DNA from: Marinobacter sp. JH2
GTDB taxonomy: Bacteria; Pseudomonadota; Gammaproteobacteria; Pseudomonadales; Oleiphilaceae
Direction of reading: 5' to 3'
Length of the DNA stretch: 64,000 nucleotides
Assembly (NCBI RefSeq): GCF_004353225.1
Contig: NZ_CP037934.1
Span: forward strand, 620,001 to 684,000
Numbering within the stretch: the first letter of the stretch is position 1; each line of letters opens with the position of its first letter. Shown piece by piece: positions 9,404 to 18,034 of the stretch. The position numbers were made by a program, and so were the translations under genes. The notes beneath the pieces were generated by a model that was given only the letters and a program-made list of their open reading frames with translations, was not told the origin of the DNA and did no database searches.

Positions 9404-10403
9404 GCTTGTTTGGCCTGCGGCACTGGCTTTGCTGGTTGCGGCCCTGATTGCTGTCTTTGCCAAGTCCATGATGGTTGAAGAACGGTTAGTTTCTATTGCT
9501 GCCCACGATCAGTTAGGACACCATCCCGAATTACTCGAGCAGCCGCTGCCGATACAGGCGCTGTTGCTCGATTACCAAACAGATTCCCTGCTGTGGCTAA
9601 AAACACTATCCGCCCTGCATGTGTACCCCGAGTACACGCCCATGCTGCTTGAGTTTTTTGGTGAAGAGCCCGAGTTCAGGCGGGCGTTGAGGGCGCAGGG
9701 TGAAAACCTCATTCCGCCGGTTATTCACTTCTATCGAAACCCCGTGACCACTATTGAAGTATTGAACCGTATAACCGGTGGAGAGGCATCGTTGAGCCCT
9801 GAGCAGCGTGCCTGGTACGCAGTGAACTTTGCCAATAAAGAAGGCGATGACTTCACTGGCCAGTTTCGTGTGGCACCGGATGGTAGCATTGAATGGATTT
9901 GGACCGACCGAATCACCGAAGGAATTACTCAGTTCTTCACTAGCGGCATTCGCACGTTGGAAACCCGATATCGAACCGATCAGGAGATCCGGGCCAGCGA
10001 TTTGGGCTGGGCGGCCGTAGACGCGGTGATCATTGGCAGCGCAGTGAAGTTTCTCAAAGCGGGCAGGGTGGCGGCGAACACGGCTCGCACCGCGTCTGTG
10101 TCAACACGAACAGCCAGCTATTCCGCTCGGCTGGCGCGTGCCGGACAAATAGCTTCTGTCGTAGTAAGCAACGCCAAATGGCCTGCGCTGATAGCACTGG
10201 CCTATGTAACGGTGAACCACCCTGCCATCCTCAATGACCTGTTCGCCGGAGCTGCAGCGGTTTTGGGGGTTCCTGCATGGGCAGTGCAACTGCCGGGTTG
10301 GTTTCTTGTTCTTTTTCCCTTGCTTGTCGGGGTAAGTTGGCTGGCCAGAATGGTGCATAGAATGTTTGCTCCACGCGACATCAGGGGCGTCAGGCAAAAA
10401 TAG
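9390..10403 (+). CDS. Unknown membrane protein coupled to mksE
   Basis: I do not recognise this 337-residue protein. It has one N-terminal hydrophobic segment (residues 7-25), a soluble part of about 180 residues probably facing the periplasm, an Ala/Ser/Thr/Arg-rich stretch around 225-255, and two hydrophobic segments near the C terminus (about 258-300 and 305-325). Its start lies inside the last 14 bases of mksE, so it is probably the fourth gene of the operon. It overlaps the convergent asparaginase gene by 14 bases at its end. A role with the condensin is suggested only by gene order. Confidence 0.65.
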   Translation: MNKLKLVWPAALALLVAALIAVFAKSMMVEERLVSIAAHDQLGHHPELLEQPLPIQALLLDYQTDSLLWLKTLSALHVYPEYTPMLLEFFGEEPEFRRALRAQGENLIPPVIHFYRNPVTTIEVLNRITGGEASLSPEQRAWYAVNFANKEGDDFTGQFRVAPDGSIEWIWTDRITEGITQFFTSGIRTLETRYRTDQEIRASDLGWAAVDAVIIGSAVKFLKAGRVAANTARTASVSTRTASYSARLARAGQIASVVVSNAKWPALIALAYVTVNHPAILNDLFAGAAAVLGVPAWAVQLPGWFLVLFPLLVGVSWLARMVHRMFAPRDIRGVRQK

Positions 10404-11358
10404 ATTGCTCGATAGGCGTGTTCCCGGATAGGGCGCACATCAACCTGAGGCGCGCCTTCCGAGCATTCAAGTGAATCGCCTTCAGGACGCCCAGAGAAAC
10501 CTGTTCCTCCAGCGAGCCCGGGTACTCATAAACTTCTGCAATACGCCCCCAATGGGTTGAAGATGCGACTACTACCGGAATTCCAGCATTGATGGCCTTA
10601 CGTAAGGGCTCCATCCAACTGGGCGGAATATGGCCCCGGCCGATAGCATCAAGTACCAGACCTTGTGCGCCACTGGCCACCGAGGCTTCAAGCAATGCTG
10701 GCGAGGCATCGATCGCGACCGGTAAAATATCAACTCGGGGCAATTGCTCGCCCGGAACAATCGTGGACGAGCGGAGTTGTTTATGATGAAGGCGCACTTC
10801 ATCGCCGTCGACGAAGCCCAGAGGGCCAAGGCCCGGCGAACCAAAGCCGTTTAGCTGATAGCTGCTGACTTTGCGTACGGTTGCTGCCGCATGGATTTCT
10901 TCATTGAATACAACAAGTGTGCCTGTTCCACGGGCTGCGATGTTGCCAGCTACTTTTATGGCATCGCGTAGGTTGGGGCCCGCATCGGAACCGGGCGCAT
11001 AAGGCACCCGCTGGGCACCGGTAACCACCAATGCAGTGTCGGTCAGCGCCAGAGTGGTATCCAAAAAATAAGCCGTATCTTCCAGAGTATCAGTTCCTTG
11101 CGAAACAACTAATCCGGCAACCTCTGGGCGCTCTGCCAGCTCCAAACACAGGGTTCTGAGCTGCAACAGATCGGCGGTGGTAAGGGCGTTGCTGGGTTTT
11201 TGGAAGAGTGTAATGACTTCAACCGGGCCATCACTCTCGATCTTGAGCGTCTCCATTAACTCTTTGCCTGAAAGAGCGCCAGCAATGGCACGCCCGGAGC
11301 TGTCAGGAAGACTGGCAATAGTGCCGCCCAGAGAAATGAGTACGACGGTATTTTTCAT
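10390..11358 (-). CDS. L-asparaginase family amidohydrolase
   Basis: Asparaginase-type enzyme of 322 residues that hydrolyses L-asparagine to aspartate and ammonia. It carries both family active-site signatures: SLGGTIAS near residue 9, holding the nucleophilic Thr, and SQGTDTLEDTAYFL around residues 86-99, holding the second Thr-Asp pair. No signal peptide is visible, so a cytoplasmic location is likely. AGGATG lies just before the ATG. It converges on the mks operon with a small overlap. The last clear core-type gene on this side; the accessory region follows upstream of it. Type I versus type II cannot be decided by eye. Confidence 0.85.
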   Translation of the reverse strand: MKNTVVLISLGGTIASLPDSSGRAIAGALSGKELMETLKIESDGPVEVITLFQKPSNALTTADLLQLRTLCLELAERPEVAGLVVSQGTDTLEDTAYFLDTTLALTDTALVVTGAQRVPYAPGSDAGPNLRDAIKVAGNIAARGTGTLVVFNEEIHAAATVRKVSSYQLNGFGSPGLGPLGFVDGDEVRLHHKQLRSSTIVPGEQLPRVDILPVAIDASPALLEASVASGAQGLVLDAIGRGHIPPSWMEPLRKAINAGIPVVVASSTHWGRIAEVYEYPGSLEEQVSLGVLKAIHLNARKARLRLMCALSGNTPIEQSIFA

Positions 11359-11507
11359 GCGACATCCTATAGTTGATTGCTGGGTCAGCTGGTGGCGTCG
11401 AAGAGCTATCAGGGGATCATAATAAGTAGGATGGTACCCCCGGCAGGTATCGATTAGCTAAGTAAAGTATTGAAATATAAGTTGTATAAATTTATTTCGT
11501 TTGTTTT

Positions 11508-11550
11508 ATACCCCCAAATATACCCCCAGTTCCAGCTGTGCCACTGGGGG
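11508..11550. repeat. Tandem ATACCCCCA motifs and hairpin; candidate island end
   Basis: Two copies of ATACCCCCA, one base (A) apart with overlap of the T-A phase, are followed by a perfect 8-bp stem CCCCCAGT with ACTGGGGG over a 12-base loop. Such repeated TACCCCC motifs are often seen next to P4-type integrase attachment sites, where they may be arm sites. A tyrosine integrase end lies at the other edge of the window. The motif and hairpin are seen; the attachment role is inference. Confidence 0.35.
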
Positions 11551-11734
11551 TGATTCCCTTTTCCGAGTCTTTCCGCTCCCTGCTTAATGTTAGCATGCTA
11601 GCGTTATTTTAGTGCTTTCTATGGTTTCAGAGCCATTGCCATCCAGTGTCAACTAGTTAGCGTGCTCAACTCGTTCGCATGGATACGCTTCCATCAATGC
11701 TGAGATAGCTAGGAGGCTTCGTGCTGATGTAGGC

Positions 11735-12010
11735 CCTGAGTTTTATGTTTCAGGTAGTTAACAACGATTCGTGCGGCCTGTCCGTTATTGATAGACCACC
11801 CCAGTGCGGAGTGAAGCCTGACTTGATTATAGAACGTTCTCCAGAAGTCAATCTTCTACTCGGTATCGGTCAGTGACGGGAACCAGTTCTCGTCCAAGCA
11901 TTTCTGGCTGAGTCTGCCGTTGAACGACTCTCCAATCGCATTGACGATGGGCTGGCCGGGCCGAGAGAAATAGATTTCCATCTCTATTTCTTAGGCCCAC
12001 CAGTTCCTGA
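11735..12010 (-). pseudogene. IS3-family transposase remnant (DDE domain C-terminal part)
   Basis: Read on the minus strand, one frame gives the IS3 integrase-core tail: YFSRPGQP, then GESFNGRLSQKCLDENWF, SLTDTE, an in-frame TAG, then KIDFWRTFYNQVRLHSALGW. These are the hallmarks of the last third of an IS3-type DDE transposase (ARPG-P-N, ESFNGR, N-RPHSALG). An in-frame TAA also precedes the fragment. The first two thirds are missing and no inverted terminal repeats are clear. A dead insertion. Confidence 0.7.
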
Positions 12011-12375
12011 TCTGCCGGCCTGCGGCCTCCACCGGACGGCTCAATCGGTCCGCTGCTAAACAAAAGCGAACATTCGAGTCAGGCCTTCCTTCTCCCCCCC
12101 GAAGGTTCCAAGCTCGTCATTGGCCTTTGATTCATCATGGTTGATGGAGCAACTTTCAGGTGCCAACTAATTCCGGTATAGAGTTAGCGATAATGGGCTA
12201 AGCCGATGTTTACCCCGATTGACCTGCCCCCAGCTTTCCAAAGGCCAAAAAAACTGGATATGTGAAGCCCGGCAAAAGATGAACATAAGCGTCCGACAAT
12301 CAAATCTTGAGTCACGGGCTGCTGCCGTATTCCGCAGCAGCTAAGCATTACTTTCCAATGGCAAGCTTCGTTAAC

Positions 12376-12999
12376 TCAGGCATCCTCCTGAATAAGAGCA
12401 GCGAGGTCATGCCGAATTTCTTCCCCGCTCAAATCGGGCCGCATTAAAAGGCGAGGGTTACCTTCGCGATCAAATACATAAATCGCGCTGCTGTGTGACA
12501 CCGCATAATTTCCATCAGCGTCAGGTTCGTCATAACCGAAGGTTGTCCTATATCGTTTTGCCAGTTCACGAAGCTGGGGTTCTTTTCCAGTGAGCCCTAC
12601 AATATTGTCACCGAAGAAATCCACGTATTTTGCGAGGCGCTCGGGCGTGTCACGTTTCGGATCGACACTCACGAACAAAGTGAGTACTTCATCCTGAAGC
12701 TCGGGGTCCAGGCCACTGGTTACCTGATTGAGTTTTTGCAGGGCGGTCGGGCAAACATCGGGGCACGAGGTGAACCCGAAAAACAGCATTCTCACGCGGC
12801 CACTGTAATCATCGCCAGATACAGACTTGCCCTGGCTATTGATCAGGTCGAATTCCAGCTCAGGCATCAAGCCACTGATGTTTTTACCGTTCCAGTCTTC
12901 CTCGTCATTGCCAAAGCAACCAGTCAGCAATAGGGATGCTATCAGCGTTAAGGTCGCCGATATGATGTTGGTGCGCTGTCGCCAGAAGCGAGTTCTCAT
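12376..12999 (-). CDS. SCO1/SenC-type copper chaperone lipoprotein
   Basis: Protein of 207 residues of the SCO1/SenC/PrrC family, thioredoxin-fold proteins that bind copper and help assemble the CuA site of cytochrome oxidase. It has a lipobox (LLLTGC, Cys at about residue 28), the copper-binding CPDVC motif near residue 78 and the conserved downstream His in VSHSSAIYVFD. It should sit on the periplasmic face of the inner membrane. Its ATG overlaps the stop of the CtaG-type gene by four bases. In this island it travels with CtaG, a DsbA-like protein and metal transporters, suggesting copper handling under metal stress. Confidence 0.87.
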   Translation of the reverse strand: MRTRFWRQRTNIISATLTLIASLLLTGCFGNDEEDWNGKNISGLMPELEFDLINSQGKSVSGDDYSGRVRMLFFGFTSCPDVCPTALQKLNQVTSGLDPELQDEVLTLFVSVDPKRDTPERLAKYVDFFGDNIVGLTGKEPQLRELAKRYRTTFGYDEPDADGNYAVSHSSAIYVFDREGNPRLLMRPDLSGEEIRHDLAALIQEDA

Positions 13000-13838
13000 G
13001 ACGCTGTTTCCTCAAGTTGTTTGGATTGGTTGGTATATTTTCCGTCCTGATGCATGGCTCGCCGGAGCATCAGAAGAATGCCAAGAATGCTCATCATGGC
13101 CGGAGGAATATAGGTCAGCATGCCGCCCAGAAGCTGGTCGACTTCTGGATCCAGCGGCCAGGCCCTGCCACAGACTTCGTAAACGTCATAGACCATGTCA
13201 CGTGAGAACACGATCCACGCCCCAAGAAACATCTGAAGCACACCCGCGGCAGCCAGAACCAACATGCGTCTGCCATACCCCAACGATGAGGTGATCGCCG
13301 GCGGTCTTGGGTCAAAGATCAACCACCAGAAGAGAAGACCATCCAGCAACATGCTCCAGTTCATGACCCAGTACAGCTCCCGGCTGAGCATGGCGTCGAA
13401 ATGGATCGATGGCCACAGCCAGAAATAAATGAGCCCAACAAATAGGAAAAGGGCGATAAAAGGCTGTTGCAGAACGTTATAGACCCAGCCCAGAGGCCTC
13501 AATGTATGCCTCCAGCCCGGGCTGATTTTTGCGAACCAGAACCGCATGACCGGTAAAGGGTTGGACAGGGCGATCAGGATCGGACCGATATGATGAAGAA
13601 TCAGGTGCTGACCCCGATGGACGAAGAACATGTATTGTGCGTAGTAATCGAAGCGGGTCTGCATCACCGCATAACAGATCAGTACCCCCAGGGTGAACGC
13701 AAAGATCCGCAGTGAGCCTGGCCGGTCCTGTTCCGGCATCCGAATTAGCCCGACGCCATAGAATCCCATCACGAGCATGTAGCTGAGTATGGTCAGCGGC
13801 GAGAAATCGTAGGGTAAAAGGTAGTCAAGCAGTGACAT
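12996..13838 (-). CDS. CtaG-type cytochrome c oxidase assembly membrane protein
   Basis: Polytopic membrane protein of 280 residues of the caa3_CtaG family. About seven membrane segments are visible. A His-rich membrane stretch, HRGQHLILHHIGPILIAL around residues 75-92, is typical of the family and is likely to bind copper. Family members are linked to oxidase assembly or copper supply. It is co-transcribed with the SCO1-type gene (four-base overlap). No convincing ribosome site precedes the ATG at 13838. Confidence 0.82.
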   Translation of the reverse strand: MSLLDYLLPYDFSPLTILSYMLVMGFYGVGLIRMPEQDRPGSLRIFAFTLGVLICYAVMQTRFDYYAQYMFFVHRGQHLILHHIGPILIALSNPLPVMRFWFAKISPGWRHTLRPLGWVYNVLQQPFIALFLFVGLIYFWLWPSIHFDAMLSRELYWVMNWSMLLDGLLFWWLIFDPRPPAITSSLGYGRRMLVLAAAGVLQMFLGAWIVFSRDMVYDVYEVCGRAWPLDPEVDQLLGGMLTYIPPAMMSILGILLMLRRAMHQDGKYTNQSKQLEETAS

Positions 13839-13860
13839 AGCGTTGCCGGTTGTTTTGTTG

Positions 13861-14499
13861 TTATTTCAGTGACCCTACCTTGGATGTCACCAGGTCGTAC
13901 AGTTCCTGAGGCCCCAGGCGGCTCAAGGTGTCTCCGTTAACGTAGAATGTTGGGGTTCCGGAAATTCCAACCGCCTTAACGTCCGCAGCATCCTGTTGAA
14001 TAATGCCGTCAATCTCGGGTGAGTTCATACCGGCCCGAGCGGCTTCGACATCAAGTCCGGCTGACTCCGCCGCATCCCATGCTGCGGCGACCTTTGGATC
14101 ATCGTGCCATTTCGGTTGTGCTTCCATAACAGCGTCCAGTACCGGCTCATAGACCCCCTGTTCACGGGCGGTTTCCAGGATTCTGACGGCCTCTTCCGAG
14201 CCTTTGTGAAACAATACGTAGCGCAGTACCAGACGCACGTTGTCCGGGTAGGCAGCCTGAATCTGTTTCACATAGGGATGCATGGCGCGACAACCTTCGC
14301 AGGATGGGTCGAAGAACTCGACAATGGTTACCGGCGCGTCCTCAGGGCCAATAACGGGAGAGTAATCCCTCACCAGTGGCGTTTTTTCAACAACGGCGGG
14401 TTCATTAGTGCCCTGGGAGCGATCGTAAATAACAAAAGCACCAGCAAAGACAACCAGACAAAAAAGAAGGAGACTGATGACCAGGGTTCGGGTTTGCAC
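13861..14499 (-). CDS. DsbA/DsbG-like periplasmic thiol oxidoreductase
   Basis: Thioredoxin-fold protein of 212 residues with an N-terminal membrane anchor (residues 5-25). The active-site motif is CEGC in FFDPSCEGCRAMHPYV near residue 70, with the cis-proline loop GTPTFYVNG near residue 185. This places it among DsbA-family oxidoreductases with an unusual Cys-Glu-Gly-Cys centre. It starts with GTG, with AGGAAG upstream, and lies 22 bases before the CtaG-type gene. A likely role is keeping the copper-site cysteines of the neighbouring SCO1-type protein in the right redox state. Confidence 0.8.
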   Translation of the reverse strand: MQTRTLVISLLLFCLVVFAGAFVIYDRSQGTNEPAVVEKTPLVRDYSPVIGPEDAPVTIVEFFDPSCEGCRAMHPYVKQIQAAYPDNVRLVLRYVLFHKGSEEAVRILETAREQGVYEPVLDAVMEAQPKWHDDPKVAAAWDAAESAGLDVEAARAGMNSPEIDGIIQQDAADVKAVGISGTPTFYVNGDTLSRLGPQELYDLVTSKVGSLK

Positions 14500-14543
14500 G
14501 GGAGATCTTCCTATTTTAAATGAGTTTACGGGTTTCAGATTAT

Positions 14544-15554
14544 TCAGGTGTCCGGTAGCAGCCGACTAGGCACCCACCGCAGATAAAGCATCATTCCAAA
14601 CAGTTCCAACAAAGACTGGACGACAATCACCACGACGGCCACAGCCCAGGCCTCTGGCATTGACAGTGCCAAAGGTAAAACCACGAAGGAGTTGCGTGTT
14701 CCTAGGCTGAAGATGACGGTGCGACCGGTTTCTACCGGTAATCGAAAGACCCGGCGCAGAGCCTTTCCAACCAGAGCCGCAGCTAGAAGATAGGCCGGAA
14801 ACAGAATCATCAAGGGCCAGATAAGTGAGCCGGTACTGTCGATCTGGCTGACCTGTGTCATTGAGATGATGAACAGTACGACTGTCAGCAGAGGGACCGG
14901 CATCAGACCCATGAAGCGAATGAACCCGATGGCTTTTCTGGAGTTTTCGGCCCATTTTTCAGTCAGAAATGCCAGGATAAGCGGGACAATAATCAGCCCG
15001 CCAAAGGCCGGCAGGAGGTGCCGCCCAAGCTCAAGATTCACGTCGAACTGATTACCCATGAAAAGCCAGAGGTAAAGTGGAAGAAGACCCAGTTGAGCAA
15101 TCAGCAGAACCGGTGTTGCCGCAATGGCTCGGGTGCTGTCCCCCTTGCCTAGGTGAGTGAAGGTGACAAACCAGTCGGTACAGGGCATCAGCAATACCAG
15201 AAGCACTCCCAACTTCAGCGCGTCATTGTCCGGCAGCGCCAATATCAGCAAGGCAGTGATCGCCGGCATGACCAGAAAATTTCCGGTGAGCAAGGCACCC
15301 ATGAACCGACGGTCCCGGAACATATCAGACAGGTGGGTCAACGGTGTTTGAGTAAATGTGGCGTAGAGCAGAACTCCGAGCAACCCCCAGATTAAGTAAT
15401 CCGGCACACTGTCACCGAGGGACGATGTCCAATCCACAGACAGTCCGAAAACAACAGCGATGAGGTAGGCCCAGACCTGGTGGCGTTCAATTACGTCTCG
15501 CATGGCGTGCTCGTAACCGAGTGGAATGTCGGCCATTCGCAGCATATCTGCCAC
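14544..15554 (-). CDS. ArsB/ACR3-like permease of the bile acid:Na+ symporter superfamily
   Basis: Integral membrane protein of 336 residues with about ten membrane segments. The GVLLVLLMPCTDWFVTFTHLGKGD segment (split across residues about 140-162) resembles the conserved cysteine region of ACR3-type arsenite exporters (PC...). Arsenic or another anion is the likely substrate, but no arsR or arsC gene is nearby. It begins with GTG preceded by AAAGGG; an internal ATG (MRDVIERHQ) is an alternative start. It lies in a run of minus-strand metal genes. Confidence 0.7.
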   Translation of the reverse strand: MADMLRMADIPLGYEHAMRDVIERHQVWAYLIAVVFGLSVDWTSSLGDSVPDYLIWGLLGVLLYATFTQTPLTHLSDMFRDRRFMGALLTGNFLVMPAITALLILALPDNDALKLGVLLVLLMPCTDWFVTFTHLGKGDSTRAIAATPVLLIAQLGLLPLYLWLFMGNQFDVNLELGRHLLPAFGGLIIVPLILAFLTEKWAENSRKAIGFIRFMGLMPVPLLTVVLFIISMTQVSQIDSTGSLIWPLMILFPAYLLAAALVGKALRRVFRLPVETGRTVIFSLGTRNSFVVLPLALSMPEAWAVAVVVIVVQSLLELFGMMLYLRWVPSRLLPDT

Positions 15555-15578
15555 ACGGTACCCTTTTCAGCAGCCCTG

Positions 15579-16487
15579 CTAGCCATGGCCATAAGTATGG
15601 GCATCTTTGTGACTGTGATCAGGATGTTCAAACTCCAATGTTGAATGAGTGATGCCGAACTCGTTTTCCAAAGTTCGTTTTATCCCACCCTTGACTTTTT
15701 CAAGTTCATTCCAGGCACTTATTTCGACCACCACATGGGCGTCGAGGGAGGCATCATGCTCACCCATCTGCCAGAAATGTACGTGGTGAAGGTCTAAAAC
15801 GCCTTCTACGTTTGATAAAGCCTCGATGACAGAATCTGTGTCGATATCCAATGGACTACCCAGCATGAGTGTCCGGATGGTTCCGCCGATTTCCGTTAGA
15901 CCCAGGTAGAGAATATAGCTTGCGATACCAATTGTGATCGCGGGATCAACCCAACGCATGTCGTACAGGAGAATCAGGGCGCCGCCTACAACGACTGCAA
16001 TTGACGCAAACGCATCAGACAAGTTGTGTAGAAACAGCGCACGGATGTTGACGCTGTCCTTTTGCATGGAGTAAGTAAGCAGCGCGGTCAAACCATCCAC
16101 TACCAATGCGATAATGCCAAGCCAAACTACCCACCACCCCTTGATTTCCGGGGGATCTATGAATCGCATGCCACCTTCGTAGATCAAATATGCCCCGATC
16201 ATTATCAAAGTGGTGTAATTTATGAGTGCCGCAACAACCTCAATTCTCCCGTAGCCAAAGGTCATCTTCGAGTCGGCCGGGCGGCGTGCAATCTTCCGCG
16301 CCGCAAATGCGATAAATAGTGACGCCATATCCGAAAAGTTGTGTATAGCGTCGGCTATCAGCGCCAAGCTGCCAGCGAAGATCCCTCCAGCGATCTGAGC
16401 CAAGGTTAGGATACCGTTCGCCCAGATAGCTACTGCAACTCTCTTATCCTTAGTATCCGGTGACATGTGAGCATGCTCGTGGCCCAT
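15579..16487 (-). CDS. CDF family divalent metal exporter
   Basis: Cation diffusion facilitator of 302 residues. Six membrane segments are visible. The two metal-site motifs are HNFSD (about residue 48) and HNLSD (about residue 154). The C-terminal cytoplasmic domain follows, and His-rich ends (GHEHAH and HPDHSHKDAH) may help capture metal. CDF proteins export Zn, Co, Cd, Ni or Fe in exchange for protons. AGGAGA precedes the ATG. It stands downstream of lspA, separated by a 20-bp perfect hairpin. CzcD-like or DmeF-like; the exact metal cannot be read. Confidence 0.85.
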   Translation of the reverse strand: MGHEHAHMSPDTKDKRVAVAIWANGILTLAQIAGGIFAGSLALIADAIHNFSDMASLFIAFAARKIARRPADSKMTFGYGRIEVVAALINYTTLIMIGAYLIYEGGMRFIDPPEIKGWWVVWLGIIALVVDGLTALLTYSMQKDSVNIRALFLHNLSDAFASIAVVVGGALILLYDMRWVDPAITIGIASYILYLGLTEIGGTIRTLMLGSPLDIDTDSVIEALSNVEGVLDLHHVHFWQMGEHDASLDAHVVVEISAWNELEKVKGGIKRTLENEFGITHSTLEFEHPDHSHKDAHTYGHG

Positions 16488-16524
16488 TGTTTTCTCCTTG
16501 GTCGTTGCTGTTCAATTAAACGTA

Positions 16525-16574
16525 GTCGCAACACTCGCTAAGCCTGGCTCAGAGGGCTTAGCGAGTGTTGCGAC
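16525..16574 (-). terminator. Perfect 20-bp inverted repeat between lspA and the CDF gene
   Basis: GTCGCAACACTCGCTAAGCC is followed by a 10-base loop and its exact reverse complement. It lies 10 bases after the lspA stop on the minus strand. The T tract that follows is weak (TACGTTTAATT), so it may be an intercistronic processing or stabilising hairpin as easily as a terminator. Confidence 0.55.
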
Positions 16575-16584
16575 CGCGCGAAAA

Positions 16585-17100
16585 CTAGCCATTCTGGCGA
16601 TTTTCCATGTTATTCCCGGCACCTTTCTCGGCTGTGAAGCTCGTGACCAAAATCATGGCCACGCCCAGGACGATGAACACGTCGGCAAGGTTGAACGCCG
16701 GCCAGTGCCGGGATTGCCAATGAAAATCCAGGTAATCGACAACATAGCCTCGAAAAACTCGGTCGATGACATTTCCAAATGCACCGCCAAGTACCATCGA
16801 ATAGGCTAGTGCTTCGGTTCGCTTATGGCTGTCCCGAATCAATTTGACCAGAACAGCCGAGACGACAATGGCTATCGCAATAAAAAAATATCGCTGCCAG
16901 CCACCGCCATCGGCAAAGAGACTGAAGGCAGCGCCTTTATTCCATACGTGCACCCAATTAAAGAAAGGGGTGATCTCAACCGATTGTCCGTAAGCCATGG
17001 ATTGCTGGACGAGCCATTTAATAAGTTGGTCGGCCAGAGCTATAAGTGCCGAAAAGCCGAGAAAAGTGAGCGTAAAAAAGCGAGAACGGTCTTCAGACAT
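16585..17100 (-). CDS. lspA: Prolipoprotein signal peptidase (accessory LspA in metal operon)
   Basis: Signal peptidase II of 171 residues with four membrane segments. It cleaves the signal peptide of lipid-modified prolipoproteins in the inner membrane. The catalytic aspartates lie in GNVIDR (about residue 120) and FNLADVF (about residue 143). The conserved NKGAAFSL is near residue 55. It starts four bases after the stop of the HMA-CDF gene, with AAGGAT inside that gene, so the two are coupled. The pairing of lspA with a cation transporter behind a MerR operator resembles the pbr lead-resistance arrangement (PbrC), so it is probably an extra copy, not the housekeeping lspA next to ileS. Confidence 0.88.
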   Translation of the reverse strand: MSEDRSRFFTLTFLGFSALIALADQLIKWLVQQSMAYGQSVEITPFFNWVHVWNKGAAFSLFADGGGWQRYFFIAIAIVVSAVLVKLIRDSHKRTEALAYSMVLGGAFGNVIDRVFRGYVVDYLDFHWQSRHWPAFNLADVFIVLGVAMILVTSFTAEKGAGNNMENRQNG

Positions 17101-17104
17101 CGAA

Positions 17105-18001
17105 TTATCCTTTTAGCGCAAGGATGCGCTTGGCACCAATGAGTACAATGCCTCCCACAATACCGCCAATAACCAGATCCGGGTAGTTGGAGCCGGTCCA
17201 GGCAACAAGAAGGGCTGCAAGGATAACTCCCAGATTGATAACCACATCATTGGCCGAAAATATCCAGCTGGCTTTCATGTGAGCACCGCCGTCACGGTGT
17301 TTGGCGATCAGGAGCAGGCAACTGATGTTGGCAATAAGGGCCACAGATGCGACGGCCATCATCATTGACGACTGGGGATCACTGCCAAACAGAAAGCGCC
17401 TGCCAACTTCAACCAGTACCCCAGCGGCAAGGATAAGCTGGAGTATGCCAGCCACATGCGCCGCTCTGACCTGCATTTTGATGCCGTGCCCAACGGCGTA
17501 AAGCGCGAGACCGTAGACGGCGGCATCGGCAAGCATGTCTAGCGAGTCTGCAATCAGGCCAGCGGACTGGGCGATCAGGCCCATCGTCATCTCGACCAGA
17601 AACATCAGTGCGTTGATTGCCAGCAGTATCCATAAAGTGCCGGACTCTTCGCTTTCGTTGGCCTTAGAAGATTCAGCCGCTCTGACGGATTCAGCGCTGG
17701 CGTCTTCTGTCCTCTGCAAGGAAGCGCCCAGACCCAGGGTTTCCAGTTTGCTGGTAATAGGTCCGACTTCGCCTTGATGGATAATTTCCAGCTTTCGATT
17801 CGATAGGTCGAATGAGAGTGACTGAATGTTGTCAAAACCCGTGAGCGCCATTCGAATCATTCGCTCTTCTGAGGGGCAATCCATTTTCGGCACGCTGTAG
17901 GTGCTGAGCTGGCTGTCTGTTTCGGCGGTGACGGGGCTCTGAAGCTCATTGTTAACGACAGAATCTTCGCTGCCACACTGTCCATCGCAGGGTTTGCTCA
18001 T
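17105..18001 (-). CDS. HMA-CDF fusion cation transporter
   Basis: Protein of 298 residues. It starts with a short Cys motif (CDGQCGSED), followed by an HMA-like domain (about 28-100) in which the usual CXXC is reduced to MDCPSEE. Then comes a CDF membrane domain with LIADSLDMLADA near residue 145 and a second site FSANDVVINLG near residue 250. The cytoplasmic C-terminal domain found in most CDF proteins is missing. Proteins of this type are found in cadmium/lead resistance operons with lspA. I chose the ATG at 18001 (GGAG 8 bases upstream) over a GTG seven codons earlier. It is preceded by a MerR-type promoter. Confidence 0.78.
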   Translation of the reverse strand: MSKPCDGQCGSEDSVVNNELQSPVTAETDSQLSTYSVPKMDCPSEERMIRMALTGFDNIQSLSFDLSNRKLEIIHQGEVGPITSKLETLGLGASLQRTEDASAESVRAAESSKANESEESGTLWILLAINALMFLVEMTMGLIAQSAGLIADSLDMLADAAVYGLALYAVGHGIKMQVRAAHVAGILQLILAAGVLVEVGRRFLFGSDPQSSMMMAVASVALIANISCLLLIAKHRDGGAHMKASWIFSANDVVINLGVILAALLVAWTGSNYPDLVIGGIVGGIVLIGAKRILALKG

Positions 18002-18034
18002 TTTCGCGGCTCCGGTTCTCACACAAGTTCCGTT

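Larger units (their letters stand above)
11359..12375. other. Gene-poor kilobase at the left of the accessory region
   Basis: About 1 kb without an intact gene. It contains the ATACCCCCA repeats, a decayed IS3-type transposase, and near 12319-12340 a GCTGCTGC/GCAGCAGC hairpin just before the end of the SCO1-like gene. I found no tRNA and no other coding region. The mixture of fragments fits a site of repeated insertion and decay. Confidence 0.6.

Noticed and set aside
11848-12063. 71-codon minus-strand gene
   Set aside because: It is an out-of-frame reading of the IS3 transposase remnant, whose true frame shows the ESFNGR and HSALGW motifs.
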